Positions 10,188-21,887 are shown, numbered from the stretch's first letter. The stretch is 64,000 nucleotides of DNA from Ornithodoros turicata (GCF_037126465.1 NW_026999407.1:248001-312000), one strand, 5' to 3'. A program made the numbers and translations. Notes: generated by a model from the letters alone, not told the origin.

Positions 10188-10506
10188 CAGGGGCGCCGGA
10201 ACAGGGGGAGCGACGGCTCCCCCTCATTTACAGATGAGGTAGCACGGCTCCCCCAGATATGTAAATTATGTTTGTAATTATATTAACATTATCTTCTCAC
10301 TGACATATTCATAGACATTACTTTAGCAATGTTAGTTTAGGTCTGCTGTACAAGTATGCGCATGTCGTAGTTTCCTGGAGCACGTTTTCAATTTGTGTAC
10401 CACCCCTGTATTGCCTGCATGAGCCCTCAAGGAAAATAAATGATGATGATGATGATATAGCATTTTTTTTCGCTCCCCCAGTGAAAAAATAGTTCCGACG
10501 CCACTG
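10188..10506. mobile_element. hAT-like non-autonomous element, family 6
   Basis: The termini are CAGGGGCGCCGGAAC and GTTCCGACGCCACTGG (last G belongs to the flank). A perfect 8-bp duplication GCGAGAGC lies at 10180-10187 and 10507-10514. It contains a (GAT)n microsatellite near 10441. It is 319 bp and non-coding. Confidence 0.93.
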
Positions 10507-10527
10507 GCGAGAGCTAAGTTTTGAACA

Positions 10528-10857
10528 GGTTAATACGCAAGCAAAGGGTTAAGGCCTAGATTTCGCGCATATCCTGACAGAATGCCGTGCACACCGTACT
10601 ATGCGGGAAACTCATCTTCCCCACGCCAGGTCTGGCATATACTGACGGACGTCCTCTTCCCCGAAGGTTCTAATGCGGAGCGACTTTCAAAAACTCGCGG
10701 CCTCGTGCGCTTTCTTCACGAAACGGACCTCGCGGAAAAGACCACTCTATTCGCGGCGAGACCCTCACTAGGGGCGCCACTGTGCCGTCTCTTGGTGGGG
10801 ATCCCCGTTTCGGTTTCGTTTCTGTTACTTACAGTAAAAACTGTCATATTGGAATAA
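10528..10857 (+). pseudogene. LINE (R1/Jockey-like) polyprotein C-terminus, frameshifted
   Basis: One frame gives FAHILTECRAHRTMRETHLP, matching the HxLxEC..R zinc-knuckle tail that follows RNase H or reverse transcriptase in many non-LTR elements. The adjacent frame then gives VLFPEGSNAERLSKTRGLVR and a short FLHETDL stretch, the usual end of such proteins. A frameshift at about 10625 separates the two, so the copy is dead. Confidence 0.6.
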
Positions 10858-11043
10858 AAATGCGATTTACTTGGAACACATATGTCGTTTTCTTCATGAA
10901 CCACCAGGAAATATCAATGCTGGACAGAACCTAACACGTGCAATGCCTTTATACGCAATGCAATGTGAGAATACTGCCCGGGGACATCCCCACGACAAGG
11001 TTCGTTCAGTGAACACCAGGGGGCGACTCCCAAACTTCTCGGC

Positions 11044-11528
11044 CAGAGCCGTATATAGAGAGAGTTTGGCCATCTTTTGATCTTTTGCCGCTTCACGGGC
11101 GGAGCCTGTTTTGACGTCAGAGTCGGTGTTGCACCGCCCAAAAAGCGTGAATCCAAGCGAAATCCGCTTATCAGCCAGCAGGTAGGCGCCATCTTGATGC
11201 AGTTCACCGGCTGGTCGGCATGTACTTTTGTCGAGCTCAATGTAATCTCCCAGAGTCGCCGGCTTATGGCCCACAGGCGCCTGTGAAATGGGGGCTTTGT
11301 TACCAAACTGAAAGGATTCAAGGACGAAGGGGTCTCGAAGGACGCGATACGCACGTGTCTTCCCCCTTGCATCGTGACCAACGCTTTGCATCAACATGGC
11401 GTCGGCGACCGGTTGACGACTGGACAACAATAGAGCACAGCGAGGGAGGTCGTTCAGCCGTGACGTCGCATGACGCGGTTCAAGTTAGGCTCCTCCTAAT
11501 GGCCAAACTCTCTCTATAAACGGCTCTG
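11044..11528. mobile_element. hAT-like non-autonomous element, family 4
   Basis: The termini are CAGAGCCGTATATAGAGAG and CTCTATAAACGGCTCTG. A perfect 8-bp duplication TTCTCGGC lies at 11036-11043 and 11529-11536. It is about the same length as, and opposite in orientation to, the copy at 6005-6490. Confidence 0.93.
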
Positions 11529-12432
11529 TTCTCGGCGCCAATAGTGCACCTCTCATCTACAGTGTGCCTCCGTCCCATCAGTATCGGTCATCCTGCTTAT
11601 GCATCACTTTAAAATACTCAACTCCCCTCTCCCCTTTCCTTCTTTTGTGGGGGGAGGGGGGGGGGCTATAGTAGCCGTGACGATGCACATTTGAGTGCGG
11701 CCAACAACGGCAGGCTACCTCGTCACCCCCTATATTTCCATTCTGAAAACGTGATAGAAGATATGTAGAGGGCGCTGTTCTTTTTCTTTTTCTTTTTTGT
11801 TTTTTGTCTGAGCGACGCCCTTTGGGTTCATGAGAGGCTATAGACAGAACGTTGACAAATGCAAGCGGAAATTCGATTGTGTGGATTGTTAGGCACTGTT
11901 GTTCTTTAGACTAAGGGAATCTCACCTCCGTCAGCGTGCGTGCGTGCCATGCGCAGTTGGTCAATGTAGCTGTATTCGTAGGCTACGGAAGCCTGGACCG
12001 CAACGCCTGCAGAACAAAAGTCAATTTTATATTTTAATATAACTTCACATTTTAATATATTAATAATATTTTAATATAAAAGATATTTTATTGTGCATTA
12101 ATTCGAGTGTTGAGAGCAACCACTCACATATTGCGACCAGGAACGACAGCACACACTTCATTGTTCCTCACTTGTGTTTCTCTGGAGTCACAAAGGGATT
12201 AAATGGTTATTTCGTAATACACATTACGTTACAGTAAGCGCAGTACTGTGTTCGTTCCAGCAGCCCCACGTTTCATTCTGTCTCGATATATGCGGGGGAA
12301 AAAATGTGACGTAAAAATCGCAAAATGTGAAACACACACAAGTAACTATTGAATGTTGCGGCGGCGGCGCATTTCGACCCAGTATTCAAATACATCACCT
12401 AAAAACTGGGAGTTCCGCGCAACTGAAAACGT
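11529..12432. other. Gene-less interval
   Basis: It holds a poly-G tract near 11650, a T-rich run near 11785 and an AT-rich stretch at 12029-12090. I see no gene or bounded element. Confidence 0.4.
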
Positions 12433-12433
12433 A

Positions 12434-13333
12434 TATAGGGTGTCTCGCGTAACGTGTCACAAAATTATATTTAAAAATCTAACCGTCGGAAAATTGTGCT
12501 GTCAACGGAATTCGCCTTCACAGAGTTTTTGCCATCGTGTGAGAACACTTCTATGAATTTTTCGACACGAGAAATTAAATTTTCCCAATCATAAAGTCCG
12601 GAAATTGCCTAGTCAAACTCCCATTTTTTTCGACAGATTCGGGAAGCACGGGTCGTATTTATCCCACCACGGCAAAATTGATTTCGTGGCACGAAATTAA
12701 GGAACGGAAAAAAAAATTGGGAAAATATCAAATTTTCCTCAAATATCAATATCCTCGCAAATTGGAGCTCGACTTTCGCATCCCGCCAGAGCACTCCAGG
12801 AAGCGACGCATAAAAAAACAGTCGTCCGACCCCTTTAATAATTCCAGTCTCAACGCCCTCATGTTATGGTGATTGATAACAGGATTGTGGTCTGTTTCAC
12901 TCTTCCTCTTTACCGATTATGTTTGCTTATTTCTTCCTGCTTTCTTCGCAGAGGGTGGGCCCTTGGGCGGAGCTTGTATCCGCGGCAAAGCAAAGGCCGC
13001 AAGAGCGCCCAACTTGCGATAGGATTTGCGGGCGTTCTTCGGGTAGCAATTTTTCTCTGAAAAACGTGCGCAAAGTCAACTAATTTTGACTGCGATGCGC
13101 TATATTCCAGACATGGCCTTTCCAATTCCGGCAGAAAAACGTGTCCTTTCCTTGGCATTTTTCAGAAATTAATTAGCGAAATTGCACTAATTAATTAATT
13201 GCACTAACGAAAGTCATTACAGTAGGTGGCAAAATGCCTTCAGGAGTCTCATAAAGCAATTCCCACGCTTTTATCCCGTTTTTTTTTTTTTTTCCTGATT
13301 TTTCGACACTTTCTCGCCGGACACCCTGTATAA
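12434..13333. mobile_element. TIR element with GGGTGTC ends
   Basis: The left end TATAGGGTGTCTCGCG and right end GCCGGACACCCTGTATA form an inverted repeat flanked by TA-rich sequence. Similar ends occur at 23400-23413 and 28989. The interior has no recognisable transposase. Confidence 0.55.
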
Positions 13334-13666
13334 CAGGAGAGCTGCGTACGACGTATAATTTTTGTACCAAGCCCTCAAGCGATACGTCGATTGCCCAGAC
13401 CTGCTTTCTTGCCCACGATTTTTGTACGCCGCAGTGACTGGCGTTTATCGGCACAAAAAAAAAAAAAAACAACCAACGACATACAGCAGTGACGTAGGGA
13501 GAGGGGGGAGGGTGTTACGGAGTTGAAATTCTCGCCCAAAATCATACCTTTAGTAGTGCATTTGGGAGAGAGAAGTGAGGGTGAGATCCCCCCTTCCCCA
13601 CGTAAGAACCCCGTAGATACCCTCCCGAAATTCTTTTTCTCGTTACGTCACTGCCATAGAGAGCAT

Positions 13667-14071
13667 ACCTGGGTAGCAAAGTCGTTACTGTAATCTCATT
13701 ACAGTAATGAATTACCTGTTTGGGTACTTTGTAATGTAATGCATTACTTTTGACATTGTGTAATTTGTAATGTAATTGAATAACATTTGGGCAGTAATTT
13801 TAAGGATATTACACATTGCTCTTAGAAGAAAAGAAAAGAGTCTGTTTTCTATGTTGGCACTTGGCAGAAGGAGATTGCCAACTGGCCAGTTGAAACAATT
13901 CCAACTCCCACAATGAATTTCCACATCCTCAACATCGTTACGATTAAGCTTGCAGTAATGACTGTGTAACGTCATTACTTTTTCGTAGTAATTGTAATGT
14001 AATTTCATTACATTTCAGTTGCAGTAATGAGTAATGTAATTTAATTACATTTTAAAAGTAATTTACCCAGG
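13667..14071. mobile_element. MITE with CCTGGGTA ends, rich in AATGTAATT
   Basis: The ends CCTGGGTA and TACCCAGG are flanked by TA on both sides. The interior repeats ATTACATTAC/GTAATGTAAT words. A partial copy is at 16098-16439. This copy lacks the insertion found there and so shows the empty site (TTTCGTAGTAATTGTAATG). Confidence 0.85.
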
Positions 14072-14317
14072 TATGATACAGAGTACACCGTGATAGGAAC
14101 GCGAATAAACAAGTACTGTACTTCCACCACAAGAGGATGACACAGAAGTAATTGTTGACACCATGTTTTCTTTCAATAAAACGGTTAAGTAGGTCAGTAA
14201 GATGTACCATACGAAGTAATTCACACCACAGAGTCAAAATTACCGCGGAAATTGAATTTAAAGTACGCCGCATAAAAGCGACCGTGCGCAATTAACGGTG
14301 GTGAAGAGCAGTATTGC

Positions 14318-14453
14318 AGTATTTTGTGCCATTATGCACGGCACAAAATAGGCTCCTCCTCCCGTTTTCAACAAATCTAGGGCGAGAACGTTGTCATTCG
14401 GGATGGTGGTTGGCTAGGAGCGTGCTATGCGGTGAAGTTCATTTTTAAGAGTG
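14318..14453. mobile_element. Family A foldback MITE, right half only
   Basis: It runs from the loop (ATTTTGTGCCATTATGCACG) through a complete right arm to TTTTTAAGAGTG and TA. The left arm is absent. Confidence 0.85.
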
Positions 14454-15133
14454 TACCAGCCTGTGATCTGCCTGGGACCTCGCGCTGACGCTATAAGGAG
14501 AACGCTCGCTGATTGGCCTAGAGATAAGTTGTCTGCTACTCCACTGTTGGGGTTCCGAAAAAGCCTTCCTCCTCGCACGATAGTGATCCAGCCGCTCCTT
14601 CTATCCTCAATTCTCCGGGATAACTGGCAAAACTGGTTTACGGCGGCAAAGGGACAAGGCACTGACCCCTCCCCCCCCACCCCCACGCCTACCGGGGAAC
14701 CAGAACGAGTTCTCCTTATAACGTCATCGATGACGTGGCATCATGCCTCCTCGTCCTTGTTATACCAGGAGCAACAACTTAAGGGTGAACGCGCCGAACC
14801 ATGTTTATGCTAGTTTTTCTCTGGGAAACAAACTGCACGCATCAAAACCTTTCGCGCTATTCGGTATAATGACACACACTTTCATCGCACGTCTTAATCT
14901 GATTTTGTGTGTGTGTGTGTGTGGTCCTCTGTACTCCTTTAAGGCGGAGATTTGGCGAAGTTAGTACATTACTAAGTAAAAAGAGCGCAGAGGCGGGACA
15001 CGAAGAAGAAACAAGTGCACACACACTATAGCAACTGCAGCTTTACTTCCCCAAAGGGGGCCAAAACCGAAAAGGAAAGAAGAACATGAAAGGAGGAAAA
15101 TCAAGAACACACTTGAAGAGAGATTAGTTATTA
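14454..15133. other. Gene-less interval with a palindromic CRE
   Basis: AACGTCATCGATGACGT near 14720 is a CRE-like palindrome and an inverted CCAAT word (GATTGGCC) lies at 14511. A (GT)n tract is at 14904-14923. Short frames here have no recognised domain. Confidence 0.3.
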
Positions 15134-15470
15134 TACCCCTGTCACACGGGCACTTTCGATCCGCATTGAGCTAATGCTCGCCGAGCTCAATGCGGATCCG
15201 GCGCTGCAACACGGACACGTTCGAGTAGGATCCAACTCCGATCCTGCTTAACCCGATCCAGTTTGTTAAACGGGATTGAGATTCTCAAGATAGCTTGAAG
15301 ACCGCCATTGCATCCTCGAACTCAGCGAATTTGTAGCATTGAACAGAAACATTTCATTCACTTGCAAATGTTCCTATACAAGCCCATGGAATTTCACGGT
15401 TACGGTTTTAATGTACGTATGACGGGCGAGTGCGTTTGCTAATTTGTTTAATCTCGACCACTCTCGACAC
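15134..15470 (+). mobile_element. PIF/Harbinger-like element, family 1, partial
   Basis: The left end TACCCCTGTCACACGGGCAC is preceded by TTA, the trinucleotide target expected of PIF/Harbinger. The body matches 33605 down to about 33065 in reverse. The right end was not found, so it is truncated. Confidence 0.7.
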
Positions 15471-16097
15471 CACGCTGTACAGTGTCACCAAATATGTTCG
15501 CGTACATGGCCGACCCTGGTCGACGTTTTCAAGCCCGTACCTGGCCCGCGCCCGGCGGCTGAAACTCGAGCGCAGCCCAGACCCGCATAAAACACGCAAA
15601 GCGCGGGCCGGGGCCGGACTTACCCGAAAACCCGAGCCCGGCCCTGCAATGCTCTTGTCCTAATCCACCTCGTCCCATCGCTGTGCTGCCGTTACGATAT
15701 GACCTACATAGCGTACATTCGTCTGTGACAATTCTTTTTACACGGTTACTGGGACACCTCGTACACGACGATTTCCTCGTTGCTAAGTGTAATAAATAGC
15801 AACAACAACAATAATAATGTGAGCACAAAATACTTACCTTTCGGGGAAGCTGCAAGGGAACGACCGAAGCCACTCAAGGCGTAGAGGCTTCTTATGTATC
15901 CTACCGTTCGCGCTGATCAGGAAGAATTTCCTCGACGCAAGCAAGATGAATCTGATTACAAGGAGAGCTCGGACGACACAGGACAGCTCACTGTTGAAGT
16001 GTTTCTTTTCTTTGTACGTTCGAGTGCAAGACTCTTTGAACATTGTCCAAAAACCACGAGAGACAGTTAGCGACAGTTAGAGCGAGTTAAAAGATTT

Positions 16098-16439
16098 CCA
16101 ACTCCCACAACGAATTTCCACATCTTCAACATCGTTACGATCAAGCTCGCAGGAGTGACTCTGTAACGCCATTACTCTTTCGCAGTACAATCAAACTCCT
16201 TTACAACGAAGCTCAGGGGACAGCAAAAAAAATTCGCAGTAAAGGTATTTTCGTTAAAAAGGATGTCCATTATTGGACCTATAGGCTCCAGCGGGACCGC
16301 AAAAAAAATTTGCTCTAGTGGTATTTTCGTTAAAAAGGTGTTCGCTATAAAGGAGTTTGACTGTAATTGTAATGTAATTTCATTGCATTTCAGTTGCAGT
16401 AATGTAATTTGATTGCATTTCAGAAGTAATTTACCCAGG
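16098..16439. mobile_element. CCTGGGTA-type MITE, partial, with insertion
   Basis: It matches 13900-14071 and ends TTTACCCAGG + TA. The left part is missing. A 176-bp element sits at 16188-16363. Confidence 0.75.
16188..16363. mobile_element. 176-bp MITE with CAGTCAAACTCC ends
   Basis: Its ends are CAATCAAACTCCTTTACAAC and AAGGAGTTTGACTG, with TA on each side. The empty site is visible in the 13667-14071 paralogue. The two halves are direct, not inverted, repeats: GGTATTTTCGTTAAAAAGG occurs twice. A second copy of exactly the same length is at 60252-60427. Confidence 0.92.
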
Positions 16440-16476
16440 TATGATCGTAACCAGCGTTTGAAACATACGTACGGAG

Positions 16477-17472
16477 TAAAGATGGGACGAATCCAGAATT
16501 TTGCGAATTTATTCTTTAAAAAGAGTTTAAAAAGCAAAGAAAAAAAATAACATCTGTCGAAAACTGTTTTGAAACAGAATAAGATACGTTTGTTTGATGA
16601 AAAAACAAAACAAAAAAACACCAGTTTCGGGAGAAAATATATCTATATATTTAACGTATTCACATAACATATTTGACATATTGTTCATCGAGTACAAGAA
16701 ATACATTAATTCTCGAGTCTGAATAATTTCCACAATGGTAAAGCAACAATTAATAGCAAAACCATATTACTTTTAAACTTGTAATGTTACAGTTCCAGAG
16801 AGCAATGTAAACAAAGAAACAAGAAGACACCCGTCGGCCAATGAGAGGCTTTCGGCGGACTCCGGAGAATTCCTCCAATTTGAAAAAGAAACGAATAAAC
16901 GTAACGATAACGATAAACGATGCTTTATTGCAACTTCCAGATAACGAACACAATCAGGGGGAAGCCAAAAAGCAGCACGAGACTGCTTGACAAGGGCATT
17001 ACCCCTTTAATCGTCGCGACGGCATCCAGCGAATGAACAAAATCATCTATGTAGTGTGAAATATAGAACGCTATTTTAAAACTAACCTTTAAACTACCTA
17101 ATCAATACGTAGTCGGTGGATTCGAAAGATTCACTCTTAAAAATGAACTTCACCGCATAGCACGCTCCTGTCCAACCATTATCTCGAATGATATCGTTAT
17201 GTGCCCTGATTTGTTGAAAACGGTAGGCGTACGCCTTTTTTGTGACACTTATGCTGTTCATAATTGTCACAGAAAAGGCTTAAGCCTCCCGTTTTCCACA
17301 AATCAGGGCACATAACGATATCATTCGAGATTATGGTTGGCTAAGAACGTGCTATGCGGTGAAATTCAATTTTAAGAGTGTTCGATTCGCCTTTTTAAGG
17401 ACAGTGGGATTCGGATTTGGGAATCTCGAATCCCTGCCTAGGATTCGTATAGATTCGGTTGACACATCCCTA
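16477..17472. mobile_element. hAT-like element, family 7, with nested family A MITE
   Basis: The ends are TAAAGATGGGACGAATCC and GACACATCCCTA. The flanks GTACGGAG and GTACTGAG agree at 7 of 8 positions. The interior carries AATCTCGAATCCCTGCCTAG and TTTAAAAAGAGTTTAAAAAG words shared with 18184-19073. Positions 17132-17380 are a later insertion. Confidence 0.75.
17132..17380. mobile_element. Foldback MITE, family A, nested
   Basis: The tips CACTCTTAAAAATGAACTTC and AATTTTAAGAGTG interrupt a host sentence that is intact at 18973 (GAAAGATTCGATTCGCC). The duplication at this site is TT. The arms carry GGGCACATAACGATATCATT. Confidence 0.93.
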
Positions 17473-18183
17473 GTACTGAGTTAGATCATTTGTCCAACAA
17501 TTATGTCAGCATATTTGTCTCGTACTTCACGATGTAGGACAGTTTCCTTGACGCGATGCACGTTGGACCGCAATGCAATCCCTACTTACACCAAATTGTT
17601 TTTTTTTTTTTTTTTTCACCGGAACGTCTTAGACTGCGGGTTCGAATCGATATCTTTTTTTCATTGTTATTTGTATTCTGTTATCCTTTCGACACGATTT
17701 TATGTCATAGAATTCTCATAATAACTAGAAACCAAGCCAGCGATGGGGGTCTCTCAACATGGGAGCCGCCATGATCGATACGGTAGGCCTAGCGTCTTAC
17801 GAACGGTGTCTCCTACGAGTTCTGTGCGCCGTTCTTTCATGTCGCAGCACAAGGTTTAAACCGTACAATGCTCATTCCCTGCGGAATCATAGCGCACAGG
17901 TGATGGCAGACAAAACAAACACACTTCGCAGACGGCATGGCACACGGAACCCAGCGGAAGCGACTTGCATTGGATTGGATACTATTGCGGCGAACGCACC
18001 TGCGATCTTCACACGTGGAAAGGCTGTGGCAAATCCGGCCGAATCCAAAATATCGATCACGGCGCCTCCCTGGCTTGGACATTGGGAGAGGGTGTTGCCC
18101 TCGTAGAACTCCTTTGCTCTCTCTCATCACTCTCTCTCCCAGCTTTTCTTCTAGCCTCTCTCCTTATGATTTCTATGTTTTAT

Positions 18184-19073
18184 GCAGAGGTGGGAGAAAT
18201 CCAAAATTTATCCAATCCGAGTCCGAATTCGAATCCAAGGAAGGTGCTACGAATCTTACGAATCCTTTCTTTAAAAAGAGTTTAAGAAGCCAGGAAAAAA
18301 ACACTTCTAGTGAAAAGTGTTTTGAAGCAGAATATGATACATTTCTTTAATGAAAAACAAATTCAATAATGCTTCAGTTTCAGGAGAAAATATACTTGAA
18401 ATATACATTAATTGTACTATGGTGTAACTTATGTTGTAATAAAATGAGTTGAGTTGAAAAGTTGGAACCCGAGAAAGGGACAGAGGAGGGACGACACGAC
18501 ACGTTCTCGAATCTCGAGGTTACGAAAGTCACGAAAGTACGAAGATCACGAAACGAATCTCGAACGTTTCGAGAACGTGTCGTGTCGTCCCTCCTCTGTC
18601 CCTTTCTCGGGTTCCAATTTTTCACCATGTACCAGCTGGCCTGCACCCTTGCCCTTTTGCCATCAGAGTTGAGTTGAGTTGAGGTACTCATATTGTTTTT
18701 CTTAAACGTAATGTATTTAACACGTTGTTCATCGTCTTCAAGAAATGCATAAATTCTCGAGCCTGAATCGTTTCCATAAAAATAAGCAACAATCAAAAGC
18801 AAAACCAGATTATTTTTAAACTTGCAATGTAACAGTTCCTGCCTGAACTCTTTCGGCCCAGAGCTCCGTGAACGAACAAACAAGAAAACCTGTCGGCCGA
18901 TTAGGCTTTCGGCGGACTTCGCAGGCGGCAATTATTTGAAAAAGAAACGAACAAACATGGGCTGTGGATTCGAAAGATTCGATTCGCCTTTTTAAGGACG
19001 GTGGGATTATAGGATTCGCAAATCTCGAATCCCTGCCTAGGATTCGAGGATTAGTGGATACGGTTGGCACACC
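18184..19073. mobile_element. Element related to family 7
   Basis: It shares both ends and internal blocks with 16477-17472: CTTTAAAAAGAGTTTAAG, TTTCAGGAGAAAATATA, GGATTCGAAAGATTCGATTC, AATCTCGAATCCCTGCCTAG. The boundaries are AGGTGGGAG and GGCACACCCCA; I could not fix a clean duplication. A foldback at 18461-18620 sits inside. Confidence 0.65.
18461..18620. mobile_element. Small palindromic foldback
   Basis: The arms TTGGAACCCGAGAAAGGGAC and its reverse complement extend about 50 bp inward (GGACGACACGACACGTTCTC). The loop carries further GAATCTCGAACG words. It is related in style to 23717-23925. Confidence 0.8.
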
Positions 19074-19271
19074 CCAATTTTTGTGTTTCGAGAATAATTA
19101 TCAATATCATATCATTATATTATGGGCCCGTCGTTCGGCCCGTGTTCGATGCTTGGTGTTCCGTTTTCTTTTCTTTTCTTTTTTTTTTCTTTCTGCTTTA
19201 ACGAGGGGTCTTTGATTAGCTCACGAACGAATGTCGCGTGATTCAGAGGGATCCACGAAAACGTTTGTCTA

Positions 19272-20006
19272 CACTGTAAACTGAAAAACACCCTTATGAG
19301 TGTGAGTCACTTGTCCTATAACTTACACCGTTTTTTACACTGATGGTCTGGAACACCCTTTGAAGATGGTGTATTCTGGGTAAAACACCCCTTCAAAGAG
19401 TGCTTTTCCTTAAAAATGCCGTCTTTTGCACCCTTTATCACACTCTTAAAAATGAACTTCCCTGCATGGCACGCTCCTAGCCAACCATCATCTCGAATGA
19501 TATAGCTGTCTGCCCTGATTTGTTGAAAACGAGAGGCGATAATTGTCACAGAAAAGGCGTACGCCTCCGGTTTTCAAGAAATCAGGGCAGATAACGATAT
19601 CATTTCAGATGATTGTTGACTAGGAGCGTGCTATGCGGGGAAGTTCATTTCCCTTTTAGGAGGGTGTTTAACAATCTTACACCCTCCTAAAGGGCGTTTA
19701 AAGGGTGCAAAAGAAGGCATTTCCAAGGAAAAGCATCCTTTCAAAAGGGTGTTTTACACAGAATACACCCTCTAAAAGGGGTGTTCCAGTCCATACGGTG
19801 TAAAAAGTTCAAAAGTTCAAGTCAAAGTCAAGTCAAGTCAAGTCAAGTCAACAGTTCAAAGTCCTTAAGCGCCATCTTTCGCTTAATCCTCATACTATCA
19901 GCTTTCTCCCATTACGCCCCTGCGAAAATGTAATATACGATATCGTTCTCCTTGTTGCCATTTACAAGCCATTTACACCCATAAGGGTGTTCTTCAGTTT
20001 ACAATG
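19272..20006. mobile_element. Foldback MITE, family D (CACTGTAAACTG), with nested family A
   Basis: The ends are CACTGTAAACTGAAAAACAC and its near reverse complement (TTCAGTTTACAATG), with TA beside each end. Arms repeat CACCCTTTTAGGAGGGTGT words. Compare 28440-28828. An (AAGTC)n microsatellite is at 19820-19852. Confidence 0.85.
19441..19650. mobile_element. Foldback MITE, family A, nested
   Basis: Left tip CACTCTTAAAAATGAACTTC; right arm ends GGGGAAGTTCATTT, after which host family D sequence resumes. The right tip is lost. Arms contain GGCAGATAACGATATCATT. Confidence 0.8.
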
Positions 20007-20286
20007 TACAGTGAAAGACACAGATATTGTTTCGCTGACATTCAGCCTCATGCAGGCTATACAGCAACGTCGGATAAACTGCTGCCACGTTTGCGAGAAA
20101 AAAAAAAAGTGCGTCCACTTTATGAGTATAAGTGGCCGCCCTGGAAATTTCTTTTGTACCATTATTGACTCACTCGCTCGGAACAGATAAGAGGGGTGAA
20201 GACTACGCACTCTCGCGTCGTCAGGTGCTTGGGTCATCGTTATTGACACCGTTGTGTAGGAAGCACTTGAGCTGGAGGGCCATCTA

Positions 20287-21331
20287 CAGGGTTATTCTAG
20301 CAAACGTTACACATTGCGATCGCACTGTAAAAATAGAAGACCACGTTTGACCCCCATGCGAAACTCTGCAGACTGATAGCCATTTATCTGAAGTTTCATT
20401 CTAATTTTTTGTAAGCGCTATAGTCATGTAGGAAGAAAATTAAAAATAAAGCAAAATCTGGCCCCACGCGTTTTCGATGGCCTATCCCCCACAAACACCG
20501 CCATTTTTTCTTGTGTCTGTTTCACATTCCCATCACTTCACACAGGTAGCGCCAGTGGCGTAGCCACGGGGGGGGGGGATAGGGGGCTCGAGCCCCCCCT
20601 ACCTGCCACGGACCGACCCACTCAAACCGTGCAAATCCGAAGAGAAAATGTATGGGGGGGGGGGGGACCATGCAGTGTGACGATCACGTAAGTTCTTACA
20701 GTGCATGGCGTCTATCTAAGCAGAACTCTTGAATGGTCTTCAAGGTATGAGCTTTTCAAAATACTTCAAATCTCGTGACACCACCTCATTGGACATGACA
20801 GCCTATACATGTAATCGTATTGTGAACGTCCAAATCAATTATTTTCATTCTGTTTTTCGTTTTTTTTTTTCGACCGCGTTTTGCGGTGTGCACAAGTATT
20901 GTGTGTTGTCGCGCCCAGGATCAGGGGGGGGGGGGGAGCTTTCGTATCGAGCCCCCGCTACGTTGGCTGTCTGGCTACGCCACTGGGTAGCGCTGCCTAC
21001 AACGATGTGGCATGCCGATTCCGACGTTATGCACCAATCCTCTTGTTCCAGTCTTGTTCTGTATGCTGATGTCACCTTTGTGTGGTGAAATGAAAATGAA
21101 GCGCACACAGCAGAAAATGGCGGCTTTTGAGTGAGGCCATAGAAAATGCATAGAGTGAAATTTCGCTCGATTTTTAATTTTTCTTCTACAGGACCGTAAT
21201 GCTCAGAAAAAAAATCAAACAAAACGTCAGACAAATGGTTACCAGTTTGCAAAGTTTGGTGTTGGATATAAACCCCGTCTTCTATTTTTACGATGCGATG
21301 AAAATGTGTAGCGTTTCCGAGACTAACCCTG
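20287..21331. mobile_element. Foldback element with CAGGGTTA ends, split by a hAT-like element
   Basis: The ends CAGGGTTATTCTAGC and GAGACTAACCCTG are flanked by TA. The arms (20287-20552 and 20994-21331) are diverged reverse complements sharing GTAAAAATAGAAGAC and AAAATTAAAAAT blocks. The insertion at 20553-20985 lies near the centre. Confidence 0.8.
20553..20985. mobile_element. hAT-like non-autonomous element, family 8
   Basis: Termini CAGTGGCGTAGCCA and TGGCTACGCCACTG, with a perfect 8-bp duplication GGTAGCGC (20545-20552, 20986-20993). Two poly-G runs and GAGCCCCC words are inside. It is 433 bp and non-coding. Confidence 0.95.
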
Positions 21332-21650
21332 TACTCAGCACATGGAGAAAGTGCTCTCTGGTTTCTAACACGTCTCGGGCATTGTATCGTTTGAATTCGT
21401 CACGTTTATTTATTTTAGTTTATTTATTTCGTTCATACGTAACATGAACGCCGAGTGTCCGGCAAAAAGCAGCTTAGCTGCTTGACTAAGGCCGTGCGCC
21501 CGGTTGCAGTGCAGCAGTTGCGATAAGCTAAGAAGGAAAAATATATAAAAGAACAGAATATTGTACACATCAGGTCATGCATAATACATTGGCTTCAAGA
21601 ACTTCAAAAACAAAAACTAAACAAAACAGGTCATGAAGAGCAACAAGGCA

Positions 21651-21887
21651 CACTGTTAAAGCAGAACTTCGCCACAAACCCCGCTCCTAGCCAACCATCA
21701 TTACTAATTGTATCATTCTGTGCATTGATTTGTCGAAAATGGGAGGAGGCGCCTATCTGGGACAGATTATCTTGTCCCAGATAGGCGCCTCCCCCCTGTT
21801 TTGAACAAATCATGACACAGAATGATATCATTCGGAATGGTGGTTGGCTAGGAGCGTGCTTTGTGGTGAAGTTCTGTTTTAACAGTG
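21651..21887. mobile_element. Foldback MITE, family A, diverged
   Basis: Tips CACTGTTAAAGCAGAACTTC and GAAGTTCTGTTTTAACAGTG. Arms include GGGAGGAGGCGCCTATCTGG. It is more diverged than the other copies but keeps a clean palindrome. Confidence 0.88.

Noticed and set aside
15529..15873. 114-codon minus-strand frame
   Set aside because: GC-rich repeat sequence (GGCCCG words) with no domain, splice or start support.
17759..18106. 115-codon plus-strand frame as a gene
   Set aside because: Good length for chance in this window, but no domain, no splice sites and it abuts the hAT-like element at 18184.
18380..18931. 183-codon minus-strand frame
   Set aside because: It crosses a foldback (18461-18620) and the body of a hAT-like element; the frame is open by chance.
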